Source: CAHJXF01 sp038240015 (GTDB lineage: Bacteria; Pseudomonadota; Gammaproteobacteria; Burkholderiales; Burkholderiaceae_D). Taken from it: a stretch of 9,172 nucleotides of DNA. The stretch spans positions 1 through 9,172 of the forward strand of contig JBBSEF010000106.1 in NCBI GenBank assembly GCA_038240015.1, written 5' to 3'. A program made the position numbers and the translations under genes. Positions 1 to 6,285 of the stretch are shown piece by piece (position 1 is the stretch's first letter; the number at the start of each line of letters is the position of its first letter). The notes below the pieces were generated by a model that made no database searches, was not told where the DNA came from, and saw only the letters and a program-made list of their open reading frames with translations.

Positions 1-780
1 CATCGCGCGGTCGGCATCCTGCTGCTGCGCGTCGGCCTCGACGACCACGACGAACTCTCCGCGCTGACGCTGCGCATCGGCGGCAAGCCAGGGTCCGGCT
101 TGCTCGAGCCGGCAGCGATGGATCGTTTCGAAGCGCTTGGTGAGTTCGCGCGCGATCACGCAGTATCGGCTGCCGCCGAAAGCCTTCTCCATCAGCGCCA
201 TCGTATCGACGATGCGATGCGGCGCTTCATAAAAAACCAGGTGCGCGTTCGACTGCACCAGAGGGGCCAGCATCGCCGCAGCCTGCGAGGCCTTCGCGGG
301 AAGAAAGCCGATGAAGTGGATCGAGCCCTCGCGCAGACCCGCGGCCGACGTGGCGGTGGTGAGCGCCGATGCGCCGGGAATCGGCAGCACGCGATGCCCC
401 GCCTCGCGCACCGCGGCGACCAGGCGCGCGCCGGGGTCGGAGATGCCGGGCGTGCCGGCGTCCGTGACGTAAGCGATGCGCTCGCCTGCGGCGATGCGCG
501 TCACCAGCGTCGCGGCCGCTTCGTGCTCGTTGTGCCGGTGCGCGGCGATCATCGGCTTGGTTATGCCGTAATGCTGCAGCAGTTGTCGCGCGGTACGCGT
601 GTCCTCGGCGGCCACCGCATCGACGCGCGCGAGGCACGCCAGCGCGCGCACCGTGATGTCGGCGCGATTGCCGATCGGCGTCGCGATCACATAGAGCGTC
701 GAGGCGGGATAGTCCTGGATGGCCGCATCCGCAGCGGCCACGTCGAGGCTGTGCGCAAGGGCGTCGGCGTCGGAACTCAT
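1..780 (-). CDS. rsmI: 16S rRNA (cytidine1402-2'-O)-methyltransferase RsmI, C-terminus beyond the window
   Basis: RsmI uses S-adenosylmethionine to methylate the ribose of C1402 in the decoding centre of 16S rRNA. Reading leftward from the ATG at 780-778, 260 codons are open to the window edge; the E. coli protein is about 286 residues, so only the tail is missing. The SAM-dependent tetrapyrrole/diphthine methylase-like family signatures are in order: TPIGN (residues 34-38), AEDTR (58-62), DAGTPGISDPG (107-117), then PIPGASAL, FIGFLPAK, FYEAPHRI, ARELTKRFE and GEFVVVVE. About 27 residues precede the first beta strand, a somewhat long N-terminus. No Shine-Dalgarno is seen before this ATG; a CACAAT hexamer lies exactly six bases upstream. 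The gene is divergent from yraN, the same arrangement as in many proteobacteria. Identification is firm; only the exact start is open. Confidence 0.96.
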   Translation of the reverse strand, partial: MSSDADALAHSLDVAAADAAIQDYPASTLYVIATPIGNRADITVRALACLARVDAVAAEDTRTARQLLQHYGITKPMIAAHRHNEHEAAATLVTRIAAGERIAYVTDAGTPGISDPGARLVAAVREAGHRVLPIPGASALTTATSAAGLREGSIHFIGFLPAKASQAAAMLAPLVQSNAHLVFYEAPHRIVDTMALMEKAFGGSRYCVIARELTKRFETIHRCRLEQAGPWLAADAQRQRGEFVVVVEADAQQQDADRAM

Positions 781-895
781 CGCGCAATTGTGCCCGCGAA
801 TTGTCCCCACGATGCAAGGTCTGTTTGGACGATGCGCGTCGAAGCCATCGGTGCGCATCATCACGCGATCCGCCCAACACGTCCGACAGATCCAC

Positions 896-1270
896 ATGAA
901 TGCGACCGTCAGGCAACGCGTCGGCACTGAAGGCGAAGCGATCGCGCGGCGTTATCTCGAACGCGTCGGGTTGGTGTTCATTGCCGCGAACGTGCGCTAT
1001 CGCGTCGGCGAGATCGATCTGGTGATGCGCGATGTCGACGCCACGATCGCTTTCGTCGAAGTGCGTCGACGCACGCGTCCCACCTATGGCGGCGCGGCAG
1101 CGAGCATCACACAGGCCAAACGCAATCGCCTGATTGCGGCCGCGTCGCACTACATGGCCGCGCGACGCATCGCCGCGCGGCCCTGCCGGTTCGATGTCGT
1201 GACGATCGAAGGCGGTGGGCAAGAGCCGCGCATCGAGTGGATCCGCGACGCGTTTCGTCCCGACGACTGA
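896..1270 (+). CDS. yraN: UPF0102 (YraN) family endonuclease-like protein
   Basis: This is a 124-residue protein of the YraN/UPF0102 family, which has a restriction-endonuclease-like fold; its cellular role is not established. Visible family features are GTEGEAIARRYL near the N-terminus (residues 10-21), RVGEIDLVMRD (37-46), FVEVRRR (53-59) and YGGAAASI (64-71). The acidic residues E39, D41 and E55 with R57 correspond to the nuclease-like core; arginine instead of lysine after VEV also occurs in E. coli YraN. The frame is open further upstream (to about 719), but homology begins at the ATG at 896, so that start was chosen; no convincing Shine-Dalgarno helps decide. It precedes the SIS-domain gene by 43 bases on the same strand, matching the yraN-diaA-dolP order of other proteobacteria. 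lpoA, which lies upstream of yraN in E. coli, is absent. Confidence 0.92.
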   Translation: MNATVRQRVGTEGEAIARRYLERVGLVFIAANVRYRVGEIDLVMRDVDATIAFVEVRRRTRPTYGGAAASITQAKRNRLIAAASHYMAARRIAARPCRFDVVTIEGGGQEPRIEWIRDAFRPDD

Positions 1271-1298
1271 TCGCAAAGCAGGGCACACCAACCGCGGT

Positions 1299-1307
1299 TG
1301 CTATAAT
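1299..1307 (+). promoter_or_regulatory. Extended -10 promoter of the diaA-like gene
   Basis: TGCTATAAT is a perfect extended -10 element (TGn plus TATAAT). The hexamer occupies 1302-1307 and six bases separate it from the ATG at 1314, so transcription would be expected to begin at or within a base of the start codon. No good -35 hexamer is seen 16-18 bases upstream, which is tolerated by extended -10 promoters. This is a sequence-based prediction without expression data. Confidence 0.7.
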
Positions 1308-1313
1308 TTTTGT

Positions 1314-1904
1314 ATGGATCTCGCCAACCGCATCACCCGCCAGTTCGAAGACAGCGCACGCAACTGCCAGAACTCGGCCTCGGTCCTTCTCGATCCGATC
1401 GCTCGCGGCATCGACCTGATGTTCGAAGCGCTGTCGAACGATCACAAGATTCTCGCGTGCGGCAACGGCGGCTCGGCCGCCGACAGCCAGCACTTCGCGG
1501 CCGAGCTGATCGGGCGTTTCGAGCGCGAGCGATTGCCGCTGGCCGCGATCGCACTGTCGACCGACACGTCGATCATGACCGCGCTGGCCAACGACTATTC
1601 GTTCGAGCAGATTTTCGCCAAGCAGGTCGAAGGCCTCGGCCGCGCGGGCGACGTGTTGTTCGCGATCTCGACATCGGGCAATTCGAAGAACGTGATCGCG
1701 GCGATCGAGGCGGCCTTCGCGCGCGACATGCATGTCGTGGCATTGACCGGCAAGGGCGGCGGCGCGATCGGCGAACTGTTGCGCGACGGCGATGTCCACA
1801 TCTGCGTTCCGCACGACCGTACGGCGCGCATTCAGGAAGTTCATCTGCTGGCGTTGCACTGTCTGTGCGACGGCATCGACTGGCATCTACTCGGGGACGA
1901 TTGA
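1314..1904 (+). CDS. diaA: SIS-domain protein, DiaA-like (DnaA-associating factor / phosphoheptose isomerase family)
   Basis: This is a 196-residue SIS-domain protein, the same length as E. coli DiaA, which forms a tetramer that binds DnaA and promotes timely initiation of replication. Similarity runs through CGNGGSAADSQHFAAEL (residues 49-64), IALSTD, AISTSGNSKNV (118-127), ALTGKGGG and RIQEVHLLALHCLCD (172-186). The neighbours (yraN before, dolP after) are those of diaA. However, the residues that match the GmhA (sedoheptulose-7-phosphate isomerase) metal and catalytic set are all present: H60, E64, Q174 and H182. By my recollection E. coli DiaA has lost the equivalents of E64 and H182, so an isomerase activity or a dual role is possible here. 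The ATG at 1314 has no Shine-Dalgarno and sits at the predicted transcription start of the extended -10 promoter. The stop shares one base with the dolP start (TGATG), implying translational coupling. Family is certain; DiaA versus GmhA is less so. Confidence 0.88.
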   Translation: MDLANRITRQFEDSARNCQNSASVLLDPIARGIDLMFEALSNDHKILACGNGGSAADSQHFAAELIGRFERERLPLAAIALSTDTSIMTALANDYSFEQIFAKQVEGLGRAGDVLFAISTSGNSKNVIAAIEAAFARDMHVVALTGKGGGAIGELLRDGDVHICVPHDRTARIQEVHLLALHCLCDGIDWHLLGDD

Positions 1905-2530
1905 TGAGAGACAGAAAGACGATTCGCATCGGCGCGCTGCTCTTGGCGGCAGCGACCATGAGCACGCAGCTCGTGGGCTGCTTTCCAGTGATCGTGGGCG
2001 CGGTGGGCGCGGGCGCCTATGCGACCACCGATCGCCGCTCGCTCGGCGCGCAGGCCGATGACAAGGTGATCGCGTCGCGCGCGGCGAGCCGCATCGAGGA
2101 TGCACTGTCCAATCGCTCGCACATCAATGTCAACAGCTTCAACCGCAAGGTGCTCTTGACCGGCGAAGTGCCCGACGAAGCGTCGCGCCAGAAGGCCGAG
2201 CAGATTGCCAAGGGAGTCGACAATGTGCAGTCGGTCGTCGCCGATCTGGAAATCGGCGGCATGACGCCCTCGTCGGCGCGCAACAACGACGCCTTCATCA
2301 CCGGCAAGGTCAAGACCGAACTGGTGAGCAGGAAGGATGTCTTCGGCAACGCCTATAAGGTCGTGACCGAGAAGAGCATCGTCTATCTGATGGGCCGTGT
2401 GACGCGCGAAGAAGGCGACCGCGCCGCCGAAGTCGCGCGCGGCGTCTCGGGCGTGGCCAAGGTGGTGAAGGTTTTCGACTACATCAGCGACGACGAACTC
2501 GCGCAGATCAGAAAGACCGGCGCGCAATAG
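1904..2530 (+). CDS. dolP: BON-domain outer-membrane lipoprotein DolP (YraP)
   Basis: DolP is an outer-membrane lipoprotein that supports envelope integrity and binds phospholipid near the division site and BAM complexes. The 208-residue product opens with a basic start, a hydrophobic stretch (10-19) and the lipobox LVGC (23-26), so C26 should be the lipidated residue; F27 is not an inner-membrane retention signal. The segment TTDRRSLGAQADD (41-53) matches the E. coli YraP region TDPRSVGTQVDD. Two BON domains follow, at about 50-118 (INVNSFNRKVLLTGEV core) and 128-195 (KSIVYLMGRVTREEGDRA core). It overlaps the preceding stop by one base, and a GGGGA at 1893-1897 lies six bases before the ATG, so it should be co-translated with the SIS gene. 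The C-terminus is slightly longer than in E. coli (191 residues). Confidence 0.93.
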   Translation: MRDRKTIRIGALLLAAATMSTQLVGCFPVIVGAVGAGAYATTDRRSLGAQADDKVIASRAASRIEDALSNRSHINVNSFNRKVLLTGEVPDEASRQKAEQIAKGVDNVQSVVADLEIGGMTPSSARNNDAFITGKVKTELVSRKDVFGNAYKVVTEKSIVYLMGRVTREEGDRAAEVARGVSGVAKVVKVFDYISDDELAQIRKTGAQ

Positions 2531-2537
2531 CGCCGTC

Positions 2538-2557
2538 GTCCCCGCGAATGCGGGGAC
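2538..2557. repeat. REP-like palindrome between convergent genes, possible bidirectional terminator
   Basis: GTCCCCGC-GAAT-GCGGGGAC is a perfect 8-bp inverted repeat with a 4-base loop, placed between the stop of dolP and the stop of the convergent hydrolase gene. It resembles the dispersed 'CCCGCGNANGCGGG' palindromes common in intergenic DNA of beta- and gammaproteobacteria (compare Neisseria dRS3-type repeats). There is no U-tract on either side, so termination activity is an inference. Only one copy is in this window, so repeat status needs the rest of the genome. Confidence 0.6.
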
Positions 2558-2580
2558 TCAGTGTCGTCAGCGCGTGAAGT

Positions 2581-3399
2581 TCACGTGATATCCAGCGTCA
2601 AGCACTTCGCCGAGCCGCCCGCTTTCATGAACTCCGACATCGGATTCTGCTCGACCGCATAACCGTGCGCCCCGAGTGCATCGACGAAGTCTGGCGTGAC
2701 CGTGTTCACGATCACGGTCTTGCCGATGTTGACCGCGTTGCATGCGAAGGCCACCGCGTCGTCATCGCCGCACACGATGCGCTTCTTCTCAGGCACGCGC
2801 GCTTCGATCGCCGCCAGCGACGCTTCGCTGAACGCCTTCGGGTAGTAGAGCAGCGAGCCGCCTTCGAGCGGGCAGAAGCAGGTGTCCAGGTGATAGAAGC
2901 GCTCATCGATCAATTCGAGCGCGACGATCTCGACGTTCGCAAGCGCGGTGATCTGGTTCGCGATGAAGACCTGCGCATCGAGCATCGATCGATGGCCGTG
3001 CGCGAGCCACAGCACCGGCAGGCCGCGATCGAACAGCGCGTCGCCCGCGCCTTCGAAGTAGATGTCGGCAGGACCGATCGCGACGTTGAAGTCGTGCTCG
3101 AGAAACCATTCGGCGAAGTACGGCTCTTCGCTCTGGCGTTCGGGATAGCGAAAGCGCGAGACGATGAAATTCTTTTCCAGCACGAGACCCGCGTTGGCCG
3201 TGAACACCATGTCGGGTGAACTCGGTTCGGGATGCATCAGGCGCACGCGCGCGTGACGGGCCACCAGGTCGTAGAGCCCGCGCCACTGCCGCTTCGCGAG
3301 GCGGTTGTCGATGTTGCGCAGGTTCCCGTGCATCCACGGGTTGATGACGTAGGCCACGTCGAAGTATTCGGGTGGGCACATCAGGAAAGTGCGGCTCAT
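2581..3399 (-). CDS. Arginine deiminase / dimethylargininase-type hydrolase (amidinotransferase superfamily)
   Basis: This is a 272-residue protein of the guanidine-modifying superfamily (Pfam Amidinotransf-like), whose members hydrolyse arginine, methylarginines or related guanidines through a covalent cysteine intermediate. Visible family features are MCPPEYFDVAYVINPWM at the N-terminus, VFTANAGLV (65-73), FEGAGD (115-120), YHLDTCFCPL (169-178), CNAVNIG (220-226) and the C-terminal MKAGGSAKC (258-266). Inferred active-site residues are C266, H170 and the acidic residues E116/D120 and D172. The frame is open upstream to about 3504, but the ATG at 3399 has an AAGGA (3408-3412) eight bases ahead and homology begins there, so this start was chosen. 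No arginine catabolism or transport genes adjoin it. The substrate cannot be decided from sequence; dimethylargininase or a CtlX-like citrulline-pathway enzyme are the leading options. Confidence 0.85.
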   Translation of the reverse strand: MSRTFLMCPPEYFDVAYVINPWMHGNLRNIDNRLAKRQWRGLYDLVARHARVRLMHPEPSSPDMVFTANAGLVLEKNFIVSRFRYPERQSEEPYFAEWFLEHDFNVAIGPADIYFEGAGDALFDRGLPVLWLAHGHRSMLDAQVFIANQITALANVEIVALELIDERFYHLDTCFCPLEGGSLLYYPKAFSEASLAAIEARVPEKKRIVCGDDDAVAFACNAVNIGKTVIVNTVTPDFVDALGAHGYAVEQNPMSEFMKAGGSAKCLTLDIT

Positions 3400-3407
3400 C
3401 GTCGATG

Positions 3408-3412
3408 TCCTT
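3408..3412 (-). promoter_or_regulatory. Ribosome binding site deciding the start of the guanidine hydrolase gene
   Basis: On the minus strand AAGGA lies eight bases before the ATG at 3399. It supports this start over the longer upstream-open frame that begins near 3504. Confidence 0.8.
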
Positions 3413-3475
3413 GAAACCGTGCGGCGCGGGTGATCGGGTGCTAAGGCTCGCATCTGCTCGCGGCAAAATGGGCGA

Positions 3476-3504
3476 AGCGTAGCGCGGAGGGGAATGCGGT
3501 TCAA
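3476..3504 (-). promoter_or_regulatory. Weak candidate sigma70 promoter for the guanidine hydrolase gene
   Basis: On the minus strand TTGAAC (3499-3504) and TACGCT (3476-3481) are separated by 17 bases. The -35 matches the first four consensus positions; the -10 matches only three of six. It would give a leader of about 70 bases. Apart from this candidate, nothing firm was found in the divergent intergenic stretch 3400-3597. Confidence 0.25.
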
Positions 3505-3597
3505 TAGCAGGATGTCACGACCCGCTGCGTCTGTTCACGCATCCTTTACCATGCCCGCTTCGTTGACCACGTTTTGTTGCTTGTCATTCAGAACGCC

Positions 3598-4638
3598 GTG
3601 ACCGACTTCATCCATACGCTCGTTCTGCTGACACTGCGCATCGTCGGGCTGCTGTGGCTCGTCTTCGGCGCCCCCGCAGAAGCCCAGACGCCGTCGCCGA
3701 TGAGCGGGGCAGCGTCCTCTCAATCTCCCCTGACCGAAGCGCAGCAACGCGACGTGCTCGCGCAGATCGACACCGTCGGTCGTCGCGGCTTTCTCTACGA
3801 AGTGTCGAAGCCGTCCGCGAGCATGGACGCCGCCGCGGGCAAGACGCTTTTCCTTTACGGCACGATGCACCTCGGCCGCGTCGGCAGCGAACCCTTCAAC
3901 GGTCCGGTCCTGTCCGCCTTGCGACGATCTGGGCGACTTGCGCTGGAAGCCGATCCCAGCGATGGACAGAGCACGCAGCAGCTCGCGATGCGTCTCGGCC
4001 AGTACCAGGGTAGCGACAGCCTCCAGCGCCACGTCTCGCCCGAGTTGATGGCGCGCGTCCAGGCGTTCGGCGAGCGCAACGGCATGCCGCTCGAACGCAT
4101 CGCGCGCTTCAAGCCTTGGCTGCTTGCCAACATGGTGGTGCTGACCGAGGTAGTCGGCGCCGGTCTCGACCCGGCGATGGGCACCGAGATGTATCTCACC
4201 GGATTCGCGCGCGGCAGGGGAATGCCGGTGGTCGAGATCGAAGGGCTCTCGTCGCAATTGCAGTTGCTCGCAGGCTTGCCCGATGCGCTGCAGAACGCGC
4301 AACTCGAGGAAGCGCTCTCCGAACTCGACAGCGGTGAAGCGCAGACCCAGAGCAAGGAGTTGTTCGCGCTCTGGCTCAGGGGCGACGCGGCGGCGGGCGA
4401 CGCGATCGTCGCGCAGATGCATCGCGATGCGAAAGGCAAGGCGTTCGAGCGCTACTTCGTCGAGACGCTGATCGATCAACGCAATCGCGCCATGGTCGAC
4501 AAGGGAGAAAATTATCTCGAACGTGCCGGCAATACCTTCTTCGCCGTCGGCGCCCTGCATCTGTTCGGCGAGGCTGGATTAATCCGCGAATTCCAGCGGC
4601 GCGGCTATCGCGTCGTCGATCTGCAGCCGGCTTCTTAG
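3598..4638 (+). CDS. TraB/GumN family exported protein
   Basis: This is a TraB/GumN (TIKI-like) family protein. The family includes the enterococcal pheromone-shutdown proteins TraB/PrgY, Xanthomonas GumN and the metal-dependent protease TIKI. From a GTG at 3598 it is 346 residues long. It opens with a hydrophobic signal segment (about 8-24) and a likely AEA/Q cleavage near residue 29. The family's key residues are in place: GTMH (88-91), E117 in ALEADPS, FKPWLLANM, GMPVVEIEGLSSQLQLLAGL, and GALHLFGEAGLI with H321. These histidines and the glutamate are the proposed metal-binding set. The start is uncertain: a TTG at 3574 is in frame and would add eight residues, and neither codon has a clear Shine-Dalgarno. 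It is on the same strand as, and 132 bases before, the HlyD-type gene of the peptide export cassette. A functional link is suggested only by position and by the pheromone-control role of some family members. Confidence 0.85.
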   Translation: MTDFIHTLVLLTLRIVGLLWLVFGAPAEAQTPSPMSGAASSQSPLTEAQQRDVLAQIDTVGRRGFLYEVSKPSASMDAAAGKTLFLYGTMHLGRVGSEPFNGPVLSALRRSGRLALEADPSDGQSTQQLAMRLGQYQGSDSLQRHVSPELMARVQAFGERNGMPLERIARFKPWLLANMVVLTEVVGAGLDPAMGTEMYLTGFARGRGMPVVEIEGLSSQLQLLAGLPDALQNAQLEEALSELDSGEAQTQSKELFALWLRGDAAAGDAIVAQMHRDAKGKAFERYFVETLIDQRNRAMVDKGENYLERAGNTFFAVGALHLFGEAGLIREFQRRGYRVVDLQPAS

Positions 4639-4770
4639 ATCGTCGTCGGGCCATCTCGTTCGGCGAGTGCCGCTCGCGCGGCGGCAGCGACGTTGTCCGC
4701 CATTCGCTGCATTGCCTGGCCTCCGCCGTCATGCAAGGCTGGCCGTTCGACACGACGATCGATTGGCCGC

Positions 4771-6042
4771 ATGACCCACGGCACCCTTTTCCGGCAGGAA
4801 GCGCTCGACGCGCAAGCCACACAATGGCTCGGCACGATCCGCATCGCGCAGCCGATCGGACATTACGCGGCGGCCGCCATCGCGCTTGTCATCGTGGCAC
4901 TGATCGCGGGCTTCGCGTGCTTCGGCACCTACACCAAGCGCGCCACGGTGCCGGGCTTGCTCGAGCCCGCGGGCGGCGCGCTGCGACTGACGACGCCTGC
5001 CAACGGCGCCGTGATTGCGATGCACGTCGTCGAGGGCCAACACGTCTCCGCGCGCGAGGTGCTCTTCGTGTTGTCCGGCGAGCGCGTGTCGTCCTCGGGT
5101 GCGACCCAGTTGATGATCGGCGAACAACTCGAGGCCCGCCGCGCGACGCTTGCCCGCGACCTGAAACTGAGCAGCGAGCGCCACGAGTCGCGGATGCGCA
5201 CAACGCATGAGCGGCTCGCCGCGATCGATGTGGAGCGGGTGCAACTCGGGCACGAGGCGGACATCAATGCGGCACGCGAAGCGATCGCGCAAAAGAATGT
5301 CCAGCGCTTCGACGAACTCGCGCGCACCGGCTTCATCTCGCCCGCGCAGGCACAAGCCAAAGTCGATGACGCGCTGGTGCTCGAGGCGCAGCGCGAGAAC
5401 TACAAACGTGTCAAGGCCAACCTCGCGCGCGAACGCGCCGGCCTCGCGAGTCAACTGGCCGACAGCCGTCTGCAGGTCGATACCGAGCGTGCCGATATCG
5501 AGCGCAACGTCGCGGCGCTCGCGCAAGAAAGAAGCGAAAACGAGGCGCGCCGCACGACGGTGATCGCCGCGCCGTTCGCAGCCACCGTCACCGGCATCGC
5601 CGCGCATGCCGGACAGGTGATCGGTGCAGGCGGCCTGCTCGCAACGCTGATCCCCGACGGCGCCCCTCTGGACGCGCAGCTCTTCGCCTCGCCGCGCCAG
5701 GCCGGATTCGTCGAACGCGGACAGCGCGTTCATCTGCGCTACGCCGCGTATCCCTATCAAAAATTCGGGATGGGCGAAGGTATCGTGAAGGAGGTCGAGA
5801 AGAGTCCCTACGCGCCGCAGGAGTTGCCGACTCAGGTGATCGCCACGCTCGGCGCGGGGGCATTGCAAGGAGGTGAACCCGTCTATCGCATCGTGGTGCG
5901 ACTCGATCGGCAGACCATCGATACCTACGGACAGGCCCAAGCGCTCAAGGCGGGAATGACGTTCGAAGCCGACGTGATTCAGGATACGCGGCGATTGGTT
6001 GAATGGTTGCTGGAACCGATCTATGGATTGATGGGGCGATGA
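4771..6042 (+). CDS. HlyD/CvaA-type membrane fusion protein of a peptide exporter
   Basis: This is a 423-residue periplasmic adaptor of the HlyD family, of the kind that couples a peptidase-containing ABC transporter to TolC (CvaA, RaxA and MchE are of this type). The start LFRQEALDAQ (6-15) is typical of this subgroup. One membrane helix spans about 33-52, followed by a first lipoyl half-motif (about 62-105, TPANGAVIAMHVVEGQ) and a long charged alpha-helical hairpin (about 110-275, rich in R, E, A and L). The second lipoyl half follows (APFAATVTGIAAHAGQVI) with a beta-barrel part containing LRYAAYPYQKFGMGEG. The ATG at 4771 was chosen over an upstream in-frame TTG because the family motif begins five residues later; no strong Shine-Dalgarno is visible. 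The precursor peptide and the ABC transporter follow on the same strand. The outer-membrane partner is not in the window. Confidence 0.93.
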   Translation: MTHGTLFRQEALDAQATQWLGTIRIAQPIGHYAAAAIALVIVALIAGFACFGTYTKRATVPGLLEPAGGALRLTTPANGAVIAMHVVEGQHVSAREVLFVLSGERVSSSGATQLMIGEQLEARRATLARDLKLSSERHESRMRTTHERLAAIDVERVQLGHEADINAAREAIAQKNVQRFDELARTGFISPAQAQAKVDDALVLEAQRENYKRVKANLARERAGLASQLADSRLQVDTERADIERNVAALAQERSENEARRTTVIAAPFAATVTGIAAHAGQVIGAGGLLATLIPDGAPLDAQLFASPRQAGFVERGQRVHLRYAAYPYQKFGMGEGIVKEVEKSPYAPQELPTQVIATLGAGALQGGEPVYRIVVRLDRQTIDTYGQAQALKAGMTFEADVIQDTRRLVEWLLEPIYGLMGR

Positions 6043-6198
6043 CACCAGATATTCGCGGATGATCAATCTGCGGAGAAACCAATCGTCATCATTCAAGTTC
6101 ATCCGTAATGCGGTTGCACGGGAACGGCTCGCGGACCATTCTATTCACGCAGCGTTCAACCCCGCTGCAAACCTTCAAGATTTCCATCGGAGAACGCA
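6043..6198. other. Intergenic stretch before the peptide genes, with a weak promoter candidate
   Basis: No convincing gene is seen. TTGCAC (6114-6119) followed after 17 bases by CATTCT (6137-6142) is a weak sigma70-like arrangement that could drive the peptide genes separately from the HlyD gene. A 50-codon frame from an ATG at 6059 has no ribosome binding site and was not accepted as a gene. Confidence 0.3.
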
Positions 6199-6285
6199 AA
6201 GCAGATATTGAACGAAATATTGGTTGCGAACGTCAGCGGCGGTAGCAACGCGGATACCGCATTCATTCATTTGGAGAAATCATGA
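6199..6285 (+). pseudogene. Upstream copy of the double-glycine precursor, start codon apparently lost
   Basis: Read in frame from 6199, this stretch gives KQILNEILVANVSGG followed by a 13-residue tail (SNADTAFIHLEKS) and TGA. The leader has the same 15-residue layout as the intact precursor just downstream. Eight positions are identical, including I3, L4, E6, V9, V12 and SGG, and the double-glycine leader positions (-4 V, -7 V, -12 L) are all hydrophobic as required. GGAG at 6189-6192 stands six bases before position 6199, correct for a start there, but the codon is AAG, one substitution from ATG. The only in-frame standard start is the TTG at 6208, 15 bases from GGAG, which would shorten the leader to 12 residues. 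The frame ends in TGA overlapping the ATG of the next gene (ATGA), and the next gene's ribosome site lies inside it. It may be a decayed tandem copy, or a weakly translated small peptide from TTG. Confidence 0.6.
6273..6276 (+). promoter_or_regulatory. Ribosome binding site of the intact precursor, inside the upstream copy
   Basis: GGAG lies five bases before the ATG at 6282 and is read as part of codons 25-26 of the upstream frame. Translation of the upstream copy, if any, would therefore reach directly into this site. Confidence 0.75.

Noticed and set aside
227..1291. Minus-strand frame spanning rsmI, the intergenic gap and yraN
   Set aside because: It is out of phase with the clear RsmI reading frame on the same strand and crosses the divergent promoter region; low-complexity arginine-rich product.
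3551..3601. A 16-codon frame whose TGA overlaps the GTG proposed for the TraB/GumN gene, suggesting a coupled leader peptide
   Set aside because: No ribosome binding site ahead of its ATG and no attenuator-like structure; one overlap in this GC-rich context is weak evidence.
3535..4560. Minus-strand frame opposite the TraB/GumN gene
   Set aside because: Shadow frame; the plus strand has the conserved family residues and a signal peptide.
4635..4844. Minus-strand 69-codon frame across the gap between the TraB-like and HlyD-type genes
   Set aside because: Half of it is antisense to the HlyD-type N-terminus and it shows no ribosome site or recognised domain.
4729..6102. Long minus-strand frame opposite the HlyD-type gene
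   Set aside because: Antisense shadow of a well-supported coding region; no recognisable domain.
6059..6211. A 50-codon plus-strand frame starting with ATG between the adaptor gene and the peptide genes
   Set aside because: No ribosome binding site, no leader or domain pattern, and it overlaps the better-supported double-glycine frame in another phase.
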